Shown piece after piece: positions 26,028 through 35,335 of a stretch of 64,000 nt of DNA. The notes under the pieces were generated by a model that was given only the letters and a program-made list of their open reading frames with translations, was not told the DNA's origin and made no database searches. Position 1 is the first letter of the stretch, and every line of letters starts with the position of its first letter. The DNA comes from Bdellovibrio sp047344985. GTDB lineage: Bacteria > Bdellovibrionota > Bdellovibrionia > Bdellovibrionales > Bdellovibrionaceae. Both the position numbers and the translations under genes were made by a program. The stretch spans positions 3,224,001-3,288,000 of the forward strand of contig NZ_CP178861.1 of assembly GCF_047344985.1 (NCBI RefSeq), given 5' to 3'.

Positions 26028-26756
26028 ACGGAAGCCTAGTTTGCCGCTGTATATTGAATCGTTGTAACGATCAATCTGCAAAGCAATAAACATTTTAGCA
26101 ATATCAACATTGATCCCAAAGACACTGTGGCCTTCAAGAATATCTTCTTCCACAGTTGTTTGATTGTCTGTAATTCCATCAGCGCCACCGATAAAGCGGC
26201 CGATCGCACGCACCTGACCGGCGCCGACATAAATCGCGACATTGTCCATAGCCACAGTGGCAATCACATCGCCACCCAAAGTAGAGACATTGATTAAGTT
26301 AGAAAAATTGGCACCGCCGCCATAAATCATCGCCGTCAGTGTTAAAGGAAAAAAGTGAGCTTCGTAAAAACCCCAGCGCACCTGCGCGCCGTAACTCTGA
26401 ATATCTTCGTTTTGTCCAAATGGAGTAAAGTACACGTGGGTGTCGATATTATAGTAAAGACCTTTTCCCAAAGTAAGCGTGTAGTAATTGTACTCGCCTT
26501 TATCCGTCGTTTTACTGCCCAGGCTTGCTAAATCCTCGACGGGAATAAATTCGGAAGAAACACCTATTTCCACGCCGGAATATCCACCCAGCGGATAAGG
26601 GTTGTCCAAAATCTTTGATGCGGACCCCAAACCTAAAATTTGCAAGGCGCGAATACGATCTTCTTTATTGAGATTTTTTGGCAAAGCCGTGTTCGCCTGA
26701 GCAGAAAACACAGAAATAGAAAAAGCTAAAAAAACAATAAGGCGAAGAAATTTCAT
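26022..26756 (-). CDS. probable outer-membrane beta-barrel protein
   Basis: Exported protein of 244 residues with a signal peptide (FLRLIVFLAFSISVFSAQA). The mature part has alternating hydrophobic/polar strands (YNYYTLTLGKGLYYNIDTHV, YGAQVRWGFYE, FPLTLTAMIYGGGANFS, KMFIALQIDRYND) and ends in Phe (KLGFRF), as outer-membrane barrels do. No specific family is recognised. It sits between a membrane-anchored protein gene and the VTC operon, all on the minus strand; the 109-bp palindrome overlaps its end. Confidence 0.7.
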   Translation of the reverse strand: MKFLRLIVFLAFSISVFSAQANTALPKNLNKEDRIRALQILGLGSASKILDNPYPLGGYSGVEIGVSSEFIPVEDLASLGSKTTDKGEYNYYTLTLGKGLYYNIDTHVYFTPFGQNEDIQSYGAQVRWGFYEAHFFPLTLTAMIYGGGANFSNLINVSTLGGDVIATVAMDNVAIYVGAGQVRAIGRFIGGADGITDNQTTVEEDILEGHSVFGINVDIAKMFIALQIDRYNDSIYSGKLGFRF

Positions 26757-26794
26757 CGCCTTATTCTTGTCATAAATTAAAGGGCTGTCCAGCT

Positions 26795-27844
26795 TTAAAG
26801 AGCTGCCACCGTCGTTTGAATTTGACTCAAAGCTGTATCTGCCAAGCTTTTGATTGCAGGGTCAGAGCTTTGTGCAAGCTGTTGAAAGATCGGAATGAAC
26901 TTAGAGTAACTCGCCACCGAACTTGTTGTCACATCGCCACGAGAATTACGTGGATCTGTCGGCGTACCTTCTTTCGCTTTTCTATAACCTTCCAAAACGA
27001 CCTGTGCCGCTGTTTCAACAACATCTGCATTGGCGCTGCCTAGAGCGCTTGCCAGAATTGGAAGACGTGCAGTCACTGCATAACTCATCAGATAAGCGTG
27101 AGCTTGAGTTTGAACTTCAGGAGCCAATTGCTCGTAGTATTGAGCCGTGATTGAAAAACTCTTTACGTTGTAAGCCGCTTTTGCCGCCACTAAACCCAAA
27201 GCTTGAGTCTCTGATTTATTCGAGCGATAAAGATCTGTCACAATCGCATAGTAAGTTTGATCGTCGATTTCTTTGTTTTCAAAAGCCTGGATCAATTTCG
27301 CTACATTTTCTTTTGTAGGCTGTGCTCTTAAAAGAGCCGTCCATTGATCACCGCTCAAATTATTTTTAGCTTGTTGCTGCGGGTTTTTATCAGGACTGCT
27401 GTCATTCACAACGTTTTCGACACGTGAATTTGAGCCACCGCCGTTCATAAAGCCATCTTCACCCCAAGTCACTTTTGTGTCAGCGCCCACGATTTGAACG
27501 TCGACCGATTTCTTAGGATCTTCCGCTTTTTTCTCTGCAGTTTTCTTTTGCGCCACGGCTTTCGGAGCCACAGGAGCCACTGGTTTTTTGGCTTCTGCTG
27601 TCTTTTTCTCTTCTTCTTTTTTCTTAGCAAAAGGATTCACGTATTTACGGGAGACTTCACGATCACCAAGGTCAAACAAAGCCGCCAGGAAAGAGTTCTT
27701 AGGGCGAGGCATTTCATAAATCACATCTTGGACTTCGTTAAGCACTGATTGAACAGGGGATTTCAAAACGTAGCTGAGTCCTGCCACCATCACCAGTGTC
27801 AGACCTAGAATCGACATTTCGAGTTTTTTATCTGTGAAGCTCAT
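26795..27844 (-). CDS. membrane-anchored protein with Lys/Glu/Ala linker
   Basis: Protein of 349 residues with a single N-terminal span (LEMSILGLTLVMVAGLSYVL). A charged low-complexity linker follows (FAKKKEEEKKTAEAKKP and further KK/AP repeats to about residue 115). The C-terminal domain from about residue 165 is helical and resembles tandem helical repeats (WTALLRAQPTKENVAKLIQA, YYAIVTDLYRS, VETAAQVVLEGYRK). It is probably anchored in the inner membrane with the helical domain in the periplasm. Family unknown. A good ribosome binding site (AGGAGG) precedes the ATG. Confidence 0.6.
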   Translation of the reverse strand: MSFTDKKLEMSILGLTLVMVAGLSYVLKSPVQSVLNEVQDVIYEMPRPKNSFLAALFDLGDREVSRKYVNPFAKKKEEEKKTAEAKKPVAPVAPKAVAQKKTAEKKAEDPKKSVDVQIVGADTKVTWGEDGFMNGGGSNSRVENVVNDSSPDKNPQQQAKNNLSGDQWTALLRAQPTKENVAKLIQAFENKEIDDQTYYAIVTDLYRSNKSETQALGLVAAKAAYNVKSFSITAQYYEQLAPEVQTQAHAYLMSYAVTARLPILASALGSANADVVETAAQVVLEGYRKAKEGTPTDPRNSRGDVTTSSVASYSKFIPIFQQLAQSSDPAIKSLADTALSQIQTTVAAL

Positions 27845-27976
27845 AGTAGCCTCCTGTTCTTACCATTAGTAAGAGCAGTGCTTATGCCACCTTAGAGCGT
27901 ATATAGACGAGTTGGCACAGCTCACTCTGAGACAGGGACAAACTTGCGTCTGGCACTGTCTAGAAATCCAACAGTC

Positions 27977-28354
27977 TCAACTTGAGGCGCCCGGGCAGAA
28001 ACCAGGACGAGGACCAATAGAGGGGAACTGACGGCAGGTATCGGGGCGTTTTTCATAGACGGTGCACAGACGTGTTTTGGAGTCTAAGAAATAACAATCG
28101 CGGTTGGCTTTTTGCGAGAGCATGAAGAACTCGGTGCCCTGACGGTAGGACACGATATAGCCTTCTTTTATCAAACGTTTTGCGAGTTTTTTGATAGAAC
28201 CTTGCGCCTCATCTTCGCTGCAAAGCCCTAAACGAATAAGATCTGAAATCTTGATTTCCACCGGCATCGTACAACAGCCGCCCCAGCAGCCTTTGCACAT
28301 ATCTGTGCGATAGGGTTTCCATGTTGAGGGGCGGTCGATGTCGGGTTTTTTCAT
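27977..28354 (-). CDS. YkgJ-family cysteine cluster protein
   Basis: Small cytoplasmic protein of 125 residues with the zinc/iron-binding cysteine pattern of the YkgJ family: MCKGCWGGCC near residue 20, then DCYFLDSKTRLCTVYEKRP and TCRQFPSIG before FCPG. Function of the family is unknown; it is often described as a putative metal-chelating domain. It lies 19 bases after the deacetylase stop and is probably the last gene of the polysaccharide operon, though it may have no part in that pathway. Confidence 0.85.
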   Translation of the reverse strand: MKKPDIDRPSTWKPYRTDMCKGCWGGCCTMPVEIKISDLIRLGLCSEDEAQGSIKKLAKRLIKEGYIVSYRQGTEFFMLSQKANRDCYFLDSKTRLCTVYEKRPDTCRQFPSIGPRPGFCPGASS

Positions 28355-28373
28355 CTTAACTACTAACTAAAAA

Positions 28374-29510
28374 CTAAGGCTGTCTTTTTCTAACAAGTTT
28401 ACTGTTGTATCGTGCAGACGGATCTGACGACTGAAGTAATACAATACTGTACCCACGGTTGTAAATCTCGCGAAGGAATTGCGGCATCACTTCTGCCGTT
28501 TTTCTTTGAATATCATGGAAAAGAATCAATCCACGACCACGAGCATCCAATTGTGCAAGCGTATTGCGAAGCATTGTCTCATTAGGCTGAGCCTTCCAGT
28601 CTTCACTGTCGATAGACCAGTAGAACTCACCTGTTGAGTTTGTTCTTAAGAAATTCTTCAGTTCAGGAGATGACTCTCCATAAGGGAAACGGAAGAAAGG
28701 ATCAACCCACCCAAGCACATCGTAAACGGCCTGATGTCCACCTTTAATTTCCGCAACCGCTTCATCAAAAGAGAAAACGTGACCATTGGTTTTACGACAA
28801 GCCGAACTTGTTCCCAAACAAGCGTGAGTGACCGAGTGAGAGCCTACGGCATGTCCATCCGCTGCCACCTTCTTCACGATCTCTGGATTCAAACGAACGT
28901 TTTTACCCATGTGGAAGAAGATCACTTTCGCATTCACTTCTTTCAAAGAACGCAAGATAGATTCTGTATAAAGATTGCTGGGACCATCGTCAAAACTGAT
29001 GATCACTTCCTTACGGACCACATCACCTGTCACTGCAAAGTAACCAGCCGATGTATCGCGTTTTTGCACATTTGTCGGGAATTGGAATCTATTTTGTGAT
29101 GGCTGTGCATTCAATGCATTCACGGCCACTGACAAACGGGATCTTTCAGATTCATGGTATTGCTCAAGCTTTTCCAACAACTGCTCTTTGCATGAACTTA
29201 CCAACGCTCTATTGTTAACGTCGTTCAACTCATTTTCAAAAAGCGTCAGTGACTGACCATCTAAAGTATTAAGCTCTTTGCAAAGATCTTCTTTCAACTG
29301 TTCCCGTTGAGAAGCATCCTGCATGAAATCTTGGCGCCATTGAGCAAACAAAACTTCCGGGTTGGCCTTGGATTGTTCCCATTCCATCAGCGACTGCGCG
29401 TTTTGATTGTCAGTCACAGCTTGTTGCACGCTCTTACCTACTTGGCTTCCACAACCAATAAGAGAACCTGCCGCCAAAACTGTAAATGCACTAAGGATTA
29501 CTTTCTTCAT
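28374..29510 (-). CDS. lipoprotein polysaccharide deacetylase (NodB domain)
   Basis: Deacetylase of carbohydrate esterase family 4, 378 residues. The lipobox (LIGC) shows it is a lipoprotein, so it acts in the periplasm or at the outer membrane. The N-terminal 140 residues are helical. The NodB domain has SFDDGPS around residues 172-178 (catalytic Asp and metal-binding Asp), the metal-binding HSVTH (His225, His229), FRFPYGESSP and ILFHDIQ. ATG at 29510 is chosen because AGG of TAGGTG, overlapping the previous stop, is well spaced. It follows a Wzz-like gene, so it may N-deacetylate the exported polysaccharide; peptidoglycan is an alternative substrate. Confidence 0.85.
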   Translation of the reverse strand: MKKVILSAFTVLAAGSLIGCGSQVGKSVQQAVTDNQNAQSLMEWEQSKANPEVLFAQWRQDFMQDASQREQLKEDLCKELNTLDGQSLTLFENELNDVNNRALVSSCKEQLLEKLEQYHESERSRLSVAVNALNAQPSQNRFQFPTNVQKRDTSAGYFAVTGDVVRKEVIISFDDGPSNLYTESILRSLKEVNAKVIFFHMGKNVRLNPEIVKKVAADGHAVGSHSVTHACLGTSSACRKTNGHVFSFDEAVAEIKGGHQAVYDVLGWVDPFFRFPYGESSPELKNFLRTNSTGEFYWSIDSEDWKAQPNETMLRNTLAQLDARGRGLILFHDIQRKTAEVMPQFLREIYNRGYSIVLLQSSDPSARYNSKLVRKRQP

Positions 29511-29516
29511 AAGCAC

Positions 29517-30938
29517 CTACTGTGATATGTCTGTCCCCTGCCCAACATTAAGAACATTCCAAGCCACTTTCTGTTGCTCGTCCCCTTGTTCGTTTTCCTT
29601 ATTACCAGCCTCCGGCTTTTTCAAACTAAACTTAATTTTGGAATTTTCGATAATCACACGTGGATCCACAGAGTGATTGTCGAAGATAACCAAGTTGCGC
29701 GACGCTTGCGCCGTCACCACGTGAGGGTTCCACAAGTATCTAAAATAAATCACCAAAGATCCTATGAACTGGCTAACAAGCAAAGAGAGAAGTCCTAAGC
29801 TTAAGAGTCCGATTTGTGGCAACGTCGTTTCCCAGCGGGCTTGCTCCATCACTTCAAAACGAGTGTCGATGGAGATTTTTTGTGCTTCCAATTTCGCCAG
29901 TGAAGTGCTGAGTTCCTTGTAGCGATTGAACTCCAACTCTGATTTCTTTTTAAGATCTTCCACCATTTGCGCGGCAAACGGCAAAGTCTTCACTTCTTTC
30001 TTCAGACGAGCGATCGAAGACTGAACTTGCGACAACTTTTCTGAGAGCAAACTGTTTTCAATCTTCAAAGATTCAATCTTACCACCAACGCCATAAAGAG
30101 CGCTTTCTCTTTGACCGGAGCGGCCGCGTTCCAAGTATTGAATCATTTTTTTGTTTTCAGCCATTTTCAATTTGATTTCGTTGGCGCGAACCAAAAGATC
30201 AGAAACGTAGTCGCCCATCTTGTCTTTTGACGCCAACGGAAGAAGGTTCTCATCTTTATTTTGCATGTCTGCGAGCTGCTTACCCAACAATACCAACTTC
30301 TGATCGGCCTCTTCTTTTTGTTTGGCCATGAAGTTTTCAACACGACCGATTTCATCCAGCTCGCGTTTTTTCAAAATCTCGGCGGCCAATTCAGAAGCCG
30401 TATTTGACAGGAATAATGACATCGCTTTGATCGGCGTCACTGCAACGACTTTGATTTCAAAGTCTGAGTCCAATTGTATTTTGGTCCACTTATCAAGGCG
30501 CTGCAAAAGCTCCGTTTTATCGTCCGCAGTTTTAACATTTTTGAGATAGTTGTTTTTCAAAATCTCATAACCTTTACGCTCTTCCATCGTGATCAACGGG
30601 CTGTTGCCACGTTGTTGGATGCGCGCCAAAAGGGCGTCGTAAAACTCACGAGTTTTCAAATACTCAATGTGCTTTGAAAGAAGACTGCTGCCTTTTTTGG
30701 ATTCCTGCACAGTTTTTGATAAACCAAAAAATTGATTAGAAAAGGCCTGCATGGCCGAGTTTTGGGAGTCGTTAATAACAATTGTCGAAGAAGCGACAAA
30801 CGGAATCTTAACGACGTAAACTAGAACGCTGATAGCGAACAAAGCGGCTGTAAACAACGCGAACATACGCCAGTGGGATAAATAAAGCTTAATAATTTCA
30901 CCCACGGTTAATTCCGGTTCAATATGTTGATCACTCAT
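29517..30938 (-). CDS. Wzz-like polysaccharide co-polymerase
   Basis: Chain-length determinant/co-polymerase of 473 residues. An N-terminal Wzz domain carries the first membrane span (MFALFTAALFAISVLVYVV, about residues 29-47). A long periplasmic coiled-coil region follows (about 200-360), then a second span near residues 375-400 (IGLLSLGLLSLLVSQFIGSL). There is no Walker A motif, so no fused tyrosine kinase. It controls polymer length with a Wzy-type polymerase. Downstream deacetylase and upstream ligase-like genes support an exopolysaccharide role. AAGGTGGGG precedes the ATG. Confidence 0.85.
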   Translation of the reverse strand: MSDQHIEPELTVGEIIKLYLSHWRMFALFTAALFAISVLVYVVKIPFVASSTIVINDSQNSAMQAFSNQFFGLSKTVQESKKGSSLLSKHIEYLKTREFYDALLARIQQRGNSPLITMEERKGYEILKNNYLKNVKTADDKTELLQRLDKWTKIQLDSDFEIKVVAVTPIKAMSLFLSNTASELAAEILKKRELDEIGRVENFMAKQKEEADQKLVLLGKQLADMQNKDENLLPLASKDKMGDYVSDLLVRANEIKLKMAENKKMIQYLERGRSGQRESALYGVGGKIESLKIENSLLSEKLSQVQSSIARLKKEVKTLPFAAQMVEDLKKKSELEFNRYKELSTSLAKLEAQKISIDTRFEVMEQARWETTLPQIGLLSLGLLSLLVSQFIGSLVIYFRYLWNPHVVTAQASRNLVIFDNHSVDPRVIIENSKIKFSLKKPEAGNKENEQGDEQQKVAWNVLNVGQGTDISQ

Positions 30939-31050
30939 ATTTCCCCACCTTCAAAGAGACTATGTGACATGTCCCTTCAAGCACTGGTTGTGCCACTGAT
31001 TTTCAGCCTTGGCTTGTGTTTAATCTGTAATGAGGATTAAGGCTTTGAAA

Positions 31051-32319
31051 TTACTTCAGGGGTGAGCCTGCATTTGACAACTTCCAGAGGATGAGGACCG
31101 CCCCAATGAAAAGGCAGCCTACCAGAGGCCCAAATGCGAGACTTAAACGGAAATAGGAACTTTCCGGATCATCGACGCGGGCCCATGCCAAAATTTGTCC
31201 GGTTACAGCCAAGGCCAAACCCCGAGAAATCTTCCCAATCATCTTCCAAACGCCGAAATAAAGGCCGAGTTCATCCTTCCCCGTGCGCGCCTCTTCGTCC
31301 TTCACGATATCGGTCAGCAAGGACTCTAACAAAACGGCAGAACCCACCAGAGCTCCGCCTACGCCGGAAGCAAAAAGCAAGGTCCACACAAGATCCTTTG
31401 GAGGCAGAAAAGGATAAATAAAAGTCACCGTCAAACCCAGAATAAAAACGCCCGCCATCAAGGCCTTTTTTTTAGAAACAAATCGAACAAGATAAACCCA
31501 CAGCGGAATCGACAACGTAAAGATCATCAGAAAAGTCAGAAGCACAAGACTGATTTGCTTTTCATCAAATTTCAAACGCAGGCGATAGAAATACAGCGCC
31601 AAGGATGAATTAAAAGTCAGTCCCATGTTCGCAATAAAATAGGCGGCTAAAAGAGGCATGAATTGTTTGTTTCTAAACGGCATCGATAAAGAAAAAATAC
31701 CCTGCTGAGTATTCTGATTCGGAGGTCGATTGTACTTGCGAGCCGTGAGCCAAGAAATAAAAGTGCCTACGGCTAACAACCCAACAATGGCCCACGCGGT
31801 AAGCCCGTAAGGCTTGTACTCTTTTATGATTAAAAAATAACTGGGAATGGCAATACCGCAAATGGCACCGATATTACCGTAAGCCAGACGCCATCCAATC
31901 AGACGCGAGCGCTCATGCTCTTCACTGGAAAGGTCACCAACAAGAGCTGAATAAGGAACGCTTAAGGTTGTGTAGGCCGTGTTTACCAGCAATGAAAAAA
32001 ACAAAAGATAAGAAAACTGACTCCACGAACTTTTCAAAAAGGGAGGATTCAGAAGACCCAAGATTGAAAAAGATAAAAATAAAAATCCCCATGGCAAAAG
32101 GGAATAGCGTTCGCCTCGACGTGTGCGCAGTCGATCAGAATAATGACCTACGATAGGATCGATGATCGCATCCCAAAAGATCGCTAATCCTAAAGCCAGT
32201 CCCGCTAAAGTGGAATTGAGTCCGACATGTTCTGTATAAAAAACTAAGAGATGCAGTCGTATGAAGATTTCAACACAGTTTATGCCAAGCTCAGCAAATC
32301 CGTATCCGGCACCCTTCAT
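31051..32319 (-). CDS. GPH-type MFS sugar or lipid transporter
   Basis: Membrane transporter of 422 residues with about twelve spans, matching the glycoside-pentoside-hexuronide (MelB-like, MFS_2) family. Marks are FWDAIIDPIVGHYSDRLRTR (the loop 2-3 motif), LVNTAYTTLSVPYSALVGDL and SRLIGWRLAYGN. ATG at 32319 overlaps the stop of the upstream ligase gene (ATGA), giving the normal family length and strict coupling. MelB-like carriers usually import sugars with cations. Within an export operon it may instead recycle or translocate a building block. Confidence 0.8.
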   Translation of the reverse strand: MKGAGYGFAELGINCVEIFIRLHLLVFYTEHVGLNSTLAGLALGLAIFWDAIIDPIVGHYSDRLRTRRGERYSLLPWGFLFLSFSILGLLNPPFLKSSWSQFSYLLFFSLLVNTAYTTLSVPYSALVGDLSSEEHERSRLIGWRLAYGNIGAICGIAIPSYFLIIKEYKPYGLTAWAIVGLLAVGTFISWLTARKYNRPPNQNTQQGIFSLSMPFRNKQFMPLLAAYFIANMGLTFNSSLALYFYRLRLKFDEKQISLVLLTFLMIFTLSIPLWVYLVRFVSKKKALMAGVFILGLTVTFIYPFLPPKDLVWTLLFASGVGGALVGSAVLLESLLTDIVKDEEARTGKDELGLYFGVWKMIGKISRGLALAVTGQILAWARVDDPESSYFRLSLAFGPLVGCLFIGAVLILWKLSNAGSPLK

Positions 32320-33596
32320 GATTTCCCTGTCCGTGATACAGAGGCTGCCACAAAACCGAAGACCATCCAATATAAACGGTCTGCCATGCCTCCGATGGAC
32401 AAGTGAACGTGATAAATAACAAGAATAGGAATATGCGCCAAAAGGTAAATGGCAATTTGTCGTTTAGAAATATCGAAAGACGTTAACGCTTTAACGGCTC
32501 CCACGGACATGAGAATCAAAGCCACCGCACTTAAAACCAAAAGGGGCCAACCACCAATCACACCCGCAGAAACAAAAATATTGTGGGGATCTTTCATCGC
32601 ATTGTAGTTAGAGACATCGACATCATTGCCCGCCGCAAATTTCGACAACAAACCGTGTCCCAACCAAGGCTCTTCCAAGAAAATCTGACTGCCGCGCTCC
32701 ACTTCTTCCCAGCGAGATGCCACCCCATCTTGCGCTTCACGTCCCCCCAGGGAACTTTGTCCCGTAGCAATGCCGTGAGCGAATTCATAAGTCTGCATAC
32801 CAAAAAATAAAGTAAAGGTGATAACGAATGCTAAAAACGCGAATTTAAAAATGCGACCTTGATTCGTCGCCGTCTTGTGCAAGATCATCGTCACAACAAA
32901 AGCCATTAAAGCTGCCGCTGCCGATGAGCGAGTGCCGGTAAGAATGATGGCAAAAAAGCTTGCGCACAAAATCAGCGCACTCCAAATCTTATGTTGCAAT
33001 TTTTCTTCCTGAAGAAAAGTGCCCAACGAAAAAACGTAGGCCACGGTCGCACAGGTCACCATGTGAGGAATATGCTTAAAGACGCCGACAAAGCGTCCGC
33101 CTTTATAAACGCTGCCTCCGGCAACAACCCACAAAGCCAAAGAGATCAAAACCAAAACTCCCGACCATCGCTGCACGTACTTTAAGAAATCTTCCGCATC
33201 CCAAAGACTCGGAATAATGACGCCGTAAACGGCGATCATAAAAACCGCAACGGCTAAAGCACCGATCTGCAATATGGCTGATTCCTCCTGGTTCACATAG
33301 TGCGCTTGCAAAAGCGTCTGTACGGTTAAGGTGAGTATCAGAAAAAAAAGAAAAAGCTTATAAAATCCACTGAGATGATTGCGATCTCGAACGCGCAACC
33401 ACAGAAGCACTAAAGGCACACCAAAAAGTCCGCATAAAAATACGTTCACAAATGGATGCAGACCTTGTTGAAAAATAAAATAGGAAAAACTTTGCGGCAC
33501 AGGCAGCAAGCTGCCCAAAGAAATTTTAGAAATAAACAGCAAGGCCACGAGGGCTTTTATTAAAAATAAAATGCGACCATCGCGGGCTGTGATCAT
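32316..33596 (-). CDS. O-antigen ligase/polymerase-like membrane protein (Wzy_C)
   Basis: Polytopic membrane protein of 426 residues with about ten to twelve spans and the Wzy_C domain. GTRSSAAAALMAF lies before a large periplasmic loop (about residues 255-335) with SRWEEVERGSQIF, PWLGHGLLSKFA and DPHNIFVSAGVIGGW. Such proteins join or polymerise lipid-linked oligosaccharides on the periplasmic face. Given the neighbouring Wzz-like and SLBB genes, a polymerase (Wzy) is as likely as a ligase (WaaL). The start overlaps the SLBB stop by one base. Confidence 0.85.
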   Translation of the reverse strand: MITARDGRILFLIKALVALLFISKISLGSLLPVPQSFSYFIFQQGLHPFVNVFLCGLFGVPLVLLWLRVRDRNHLSGFYKLFLFFLILTLTVQTLLQAHYVNQEESAILQIGALAVAVFMIAVYGVIIPSLWDAEDFLKYVQRWSGVLVLISLALWVVAGGSVYKGGRFVGVFKHIPHMVTCATVAYVFSLGTFLQEEKLQHKIWSALILCASFFAIILTGTRSSAAAALMAFVVTMILHKTATNQGRIFKFAFLAFVITFTLFFGMQTYEFAHGIATGQSSLGGREAQDGVASRWEEVERGSQIFLEEPWLGHGLLSKFAAGNDVDVSNYNAMKDPHNIFVSAGVIGGWPLLVLSAVALILMSVGAVKALTSFDISKRQIAIYLLAHIPILVIYHVHLSIGGMADRLYWMVFGFVAASVSRTGKS

Positions 33597-34150
33597 TATT
33601 TCTTTTCCGTGTTTTTATCGATAAGGACAGCCGTCAGCACGATTCCCAATACGATAGACACGATTGTGATATTACGAGAAGCTTCAGAGCTGATCCAAGG
33701 TGTTCTTGGTGGAACGTACACGAAATCGTCTTGTTGCAGTTTCAAATTGCGGGCGCCACCGTACTTAATAAATTTTTCGGCATCGACTTCGTAAGCACCT
33801 TGATATTCGTTGATTGCTTTGGATTTAATTTCTGCCCAAGTTTTAGGCTCCATCTTCCGAACCAAAACTTCAGATAAATCTCCACCGTTGGTTGTGCCGC
33901 CCGCCAATGTTAAAAGTTTTAAAAGATCCGTGTTTGCCGGAATGTAATAGATCCCCGGTTTATTCACGGCTCCTAAAAGCTGAACAGTGATCAAAGATTC
34001 TTTAGGTGAAGAGCGGAAAATATATTCTGAGGACTGTTGGGGTGGTTTGATGTCGCTCAACAAACCCACTTCTTGTGCATGAACTGTTTGAGCACAAGTA
34101 ACCCAGATAATAACAGCCATAATAAAGCGAACGGTTCTACGCAAGAGCAT
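33596..34150 (-). CDS. SLBB-domain polysaccharide export protein (short)
   Basis: Exported protein of 184 residues with a signal peptide (MAVIIWVTCAQTVHA). It contains one SLBB domain (SLITVQLLGAVNKPGIYYIP, LLKLLTLAGGTTNGGDLSEV, LQQDDFVYVPPR) and a C-terminal hydrophobic helix (ITIVSIVLGIVLTAVLI). The N-terminal Poly_export domain of full-length Wza is missing, so it is about half the usual size and cannot form a Wza channel alone in the known way. First gene of the polysaccharide operon, divergent from the coiled-coil gene. Confidence 0.8.
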   Translation of the reverse strand: MLLRRTVRFIMAVIIWVTCAQTVHAQEVGLLSDIKPPQQSSEYIFRSSPKESLITVQLLGAVNKPGIYYIPANTDLLKLLTLAGGTTNGGDLSEVLVRKMEPKTWAEIKSKAINEYQGAYEVDAEKFIKYGGARNLKLQQDDFVYVPPRTPWISSEASRNITIVSIVLGIVLTAVLIDKNTEKK

Positions 34151-34248
34151 GTATCCTCCTCAAAACTACAACCAACTCCCTGGACCTAAATCGAGAGCGG
34201 CAACTGGTCAATGAATTTCGATGACTTGACTTCAGTCTATACCTCACA

Positions 34249-35286
34249 ATGGAGTCTATGACGACTTCTGTTCCAGAGCACGAAAAACTTTTTGATGAAA
34301 TCTGCAATAAACTGAACGAGTTAAGCACTCAGAATCAGGGTGAAGAAGCAATGCCTCCTCAACCAAAGTATGAGCAAATGCAAGTTCAGATGAAAAAATT
34401 CCATTCCGAACTGAAAGGTTCGCAAGAGGAATTGCGTGAGAAGATCAAGACCCTTGAGAACGTGTCTTACGGCCCTGAAACGTTGGACGCACAACTCAAG
34501 CAACTCGTTGATCAACTTTCTGCAGAGAGAGGCAACAACACAAAACTCAGTGCAGATCTTGCGAAGTCTTTGGAACTCAGCTTGCAATTGCAACTGGAGA
34601 TTCAAGGATTGAAGGCGCGCGCTTTGCAAATGCAAAGTGAAGAGAAAAAATACAGCCAAGCTCTTTTTGAAAAGAATAAAGTTTTGCAAAGAGATCTGGA
34701 ACTCAATCAGGCTCTCAAAGACGAAACAGCGATGGAACTGATGAAAGCAAAAAGCGCTTTCGCCAAAGAACAAGAGCTGTGGGAAGAACAACGCGATCAA
34801 TTCGAGTCGCAAATCCAAACTCTGAAAACAGAAAAGCACGAGTTGGAACAAACTGTGGATGAGTTGAAAGCAACAATCGAAGAGCGTGACAACACGATCA
34901 CTTCTTTGAATGAAGAGATTGAGAAGATCTCTGCCTCTTTCAGTGAAGTGGAATCCTCGGCTCAACAACAAAATGATGTTTTGAAAAACTTGATGTCTGT
35001 AGCTGAAACCAAAATCATTGAGATGAAATTGGCTTTGGACAAAAAAGCTCTAGAGGCTCAAGACTACTACAGTCACCTGCAACAGGCTTTGACTCAATTG
35101 GGCGTCTTGAAGCAAGAAAATGCGGCCCTTAAAGAATACGTAGCTAAGCTCAACTACTACCACCAACAAGCGCAGCACGCGCAAATGGCAGTAGCGCAGA
35201 TGGCGCAAGTAGCGGCGGCACAAGTTCAAGGTCAACCGCAGCAGCAGCAACAGACAGTTCAAGTCAATGCGGTTCAAAAGCAATAA
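34249..35286 (+). CDS. long coiled-coil protein
   Basis: Cytoplasmic protein of up to 345 residues, almost entirely coiled coil from about residue 40 to 310 (ELKGSQEELREKIKTLEN, QTVDELKATIEERDNTITSL, AALKEYVAKLNYYHQQAQ). A Gln/Ala-rich tail follows (QAQHAQMAVAQMAQ and a run of glutamines). No signal peptide, membrane segment or catalytic domain is seen. The ATG at 34258, with GGAG just before it, is an alternative start. Function unknown; such proteins are usually structural or scaffolding. A strong terminator follows. Confidence 0.7.
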   Translation: MESMTTSVPEHEKLFDEICNKLNELSTQNQGEEAMPPQPKYEQMQVQMKKFHSELKGSQEELREKIKTLENVSYGPETLDAQLKQLVDQLSAERGNNTKLSADLAKSLELSLQLQLEIQGLKARALQMQSEEKKYSQALFEKNKVLQRDLELNQALKDETAMELMKAKSAFAKEQELWEEQRDQFESQIQTLKTEKHELEQTVDELKATIEERDNTITSLNEEIEKISASFSEVESSAQQQNDVLKNLMSVAETKIIEMKLALDKKALEAQDYYSHLQQALTQLGVLKQENAALKEYVAKLNYYHQQAQHAQMAVAQMAQVAAAQVQGQPQQQQQTVQVNAVQKQ

Positions 35287-35310
35287 AGATAATTGATTTA
35301 GAAATAAAAA

Positions 35311-35331
35311 AGCCCCGTTTCATACGGGGCT
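35311..35331. terminator. bidirectional rho-independent terminator
   Basis: AGCCCCGT and ACGGGGCT form a perfect stem with a 5-base loop, flanked by A-run (35306-35310) and T-run (35331-35337). It serves both the coiled-coil gene and the convergent 3D-domain lipoprotein gene. Confidence 0.92.
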
Positions 35332-35335
35332 TTTT

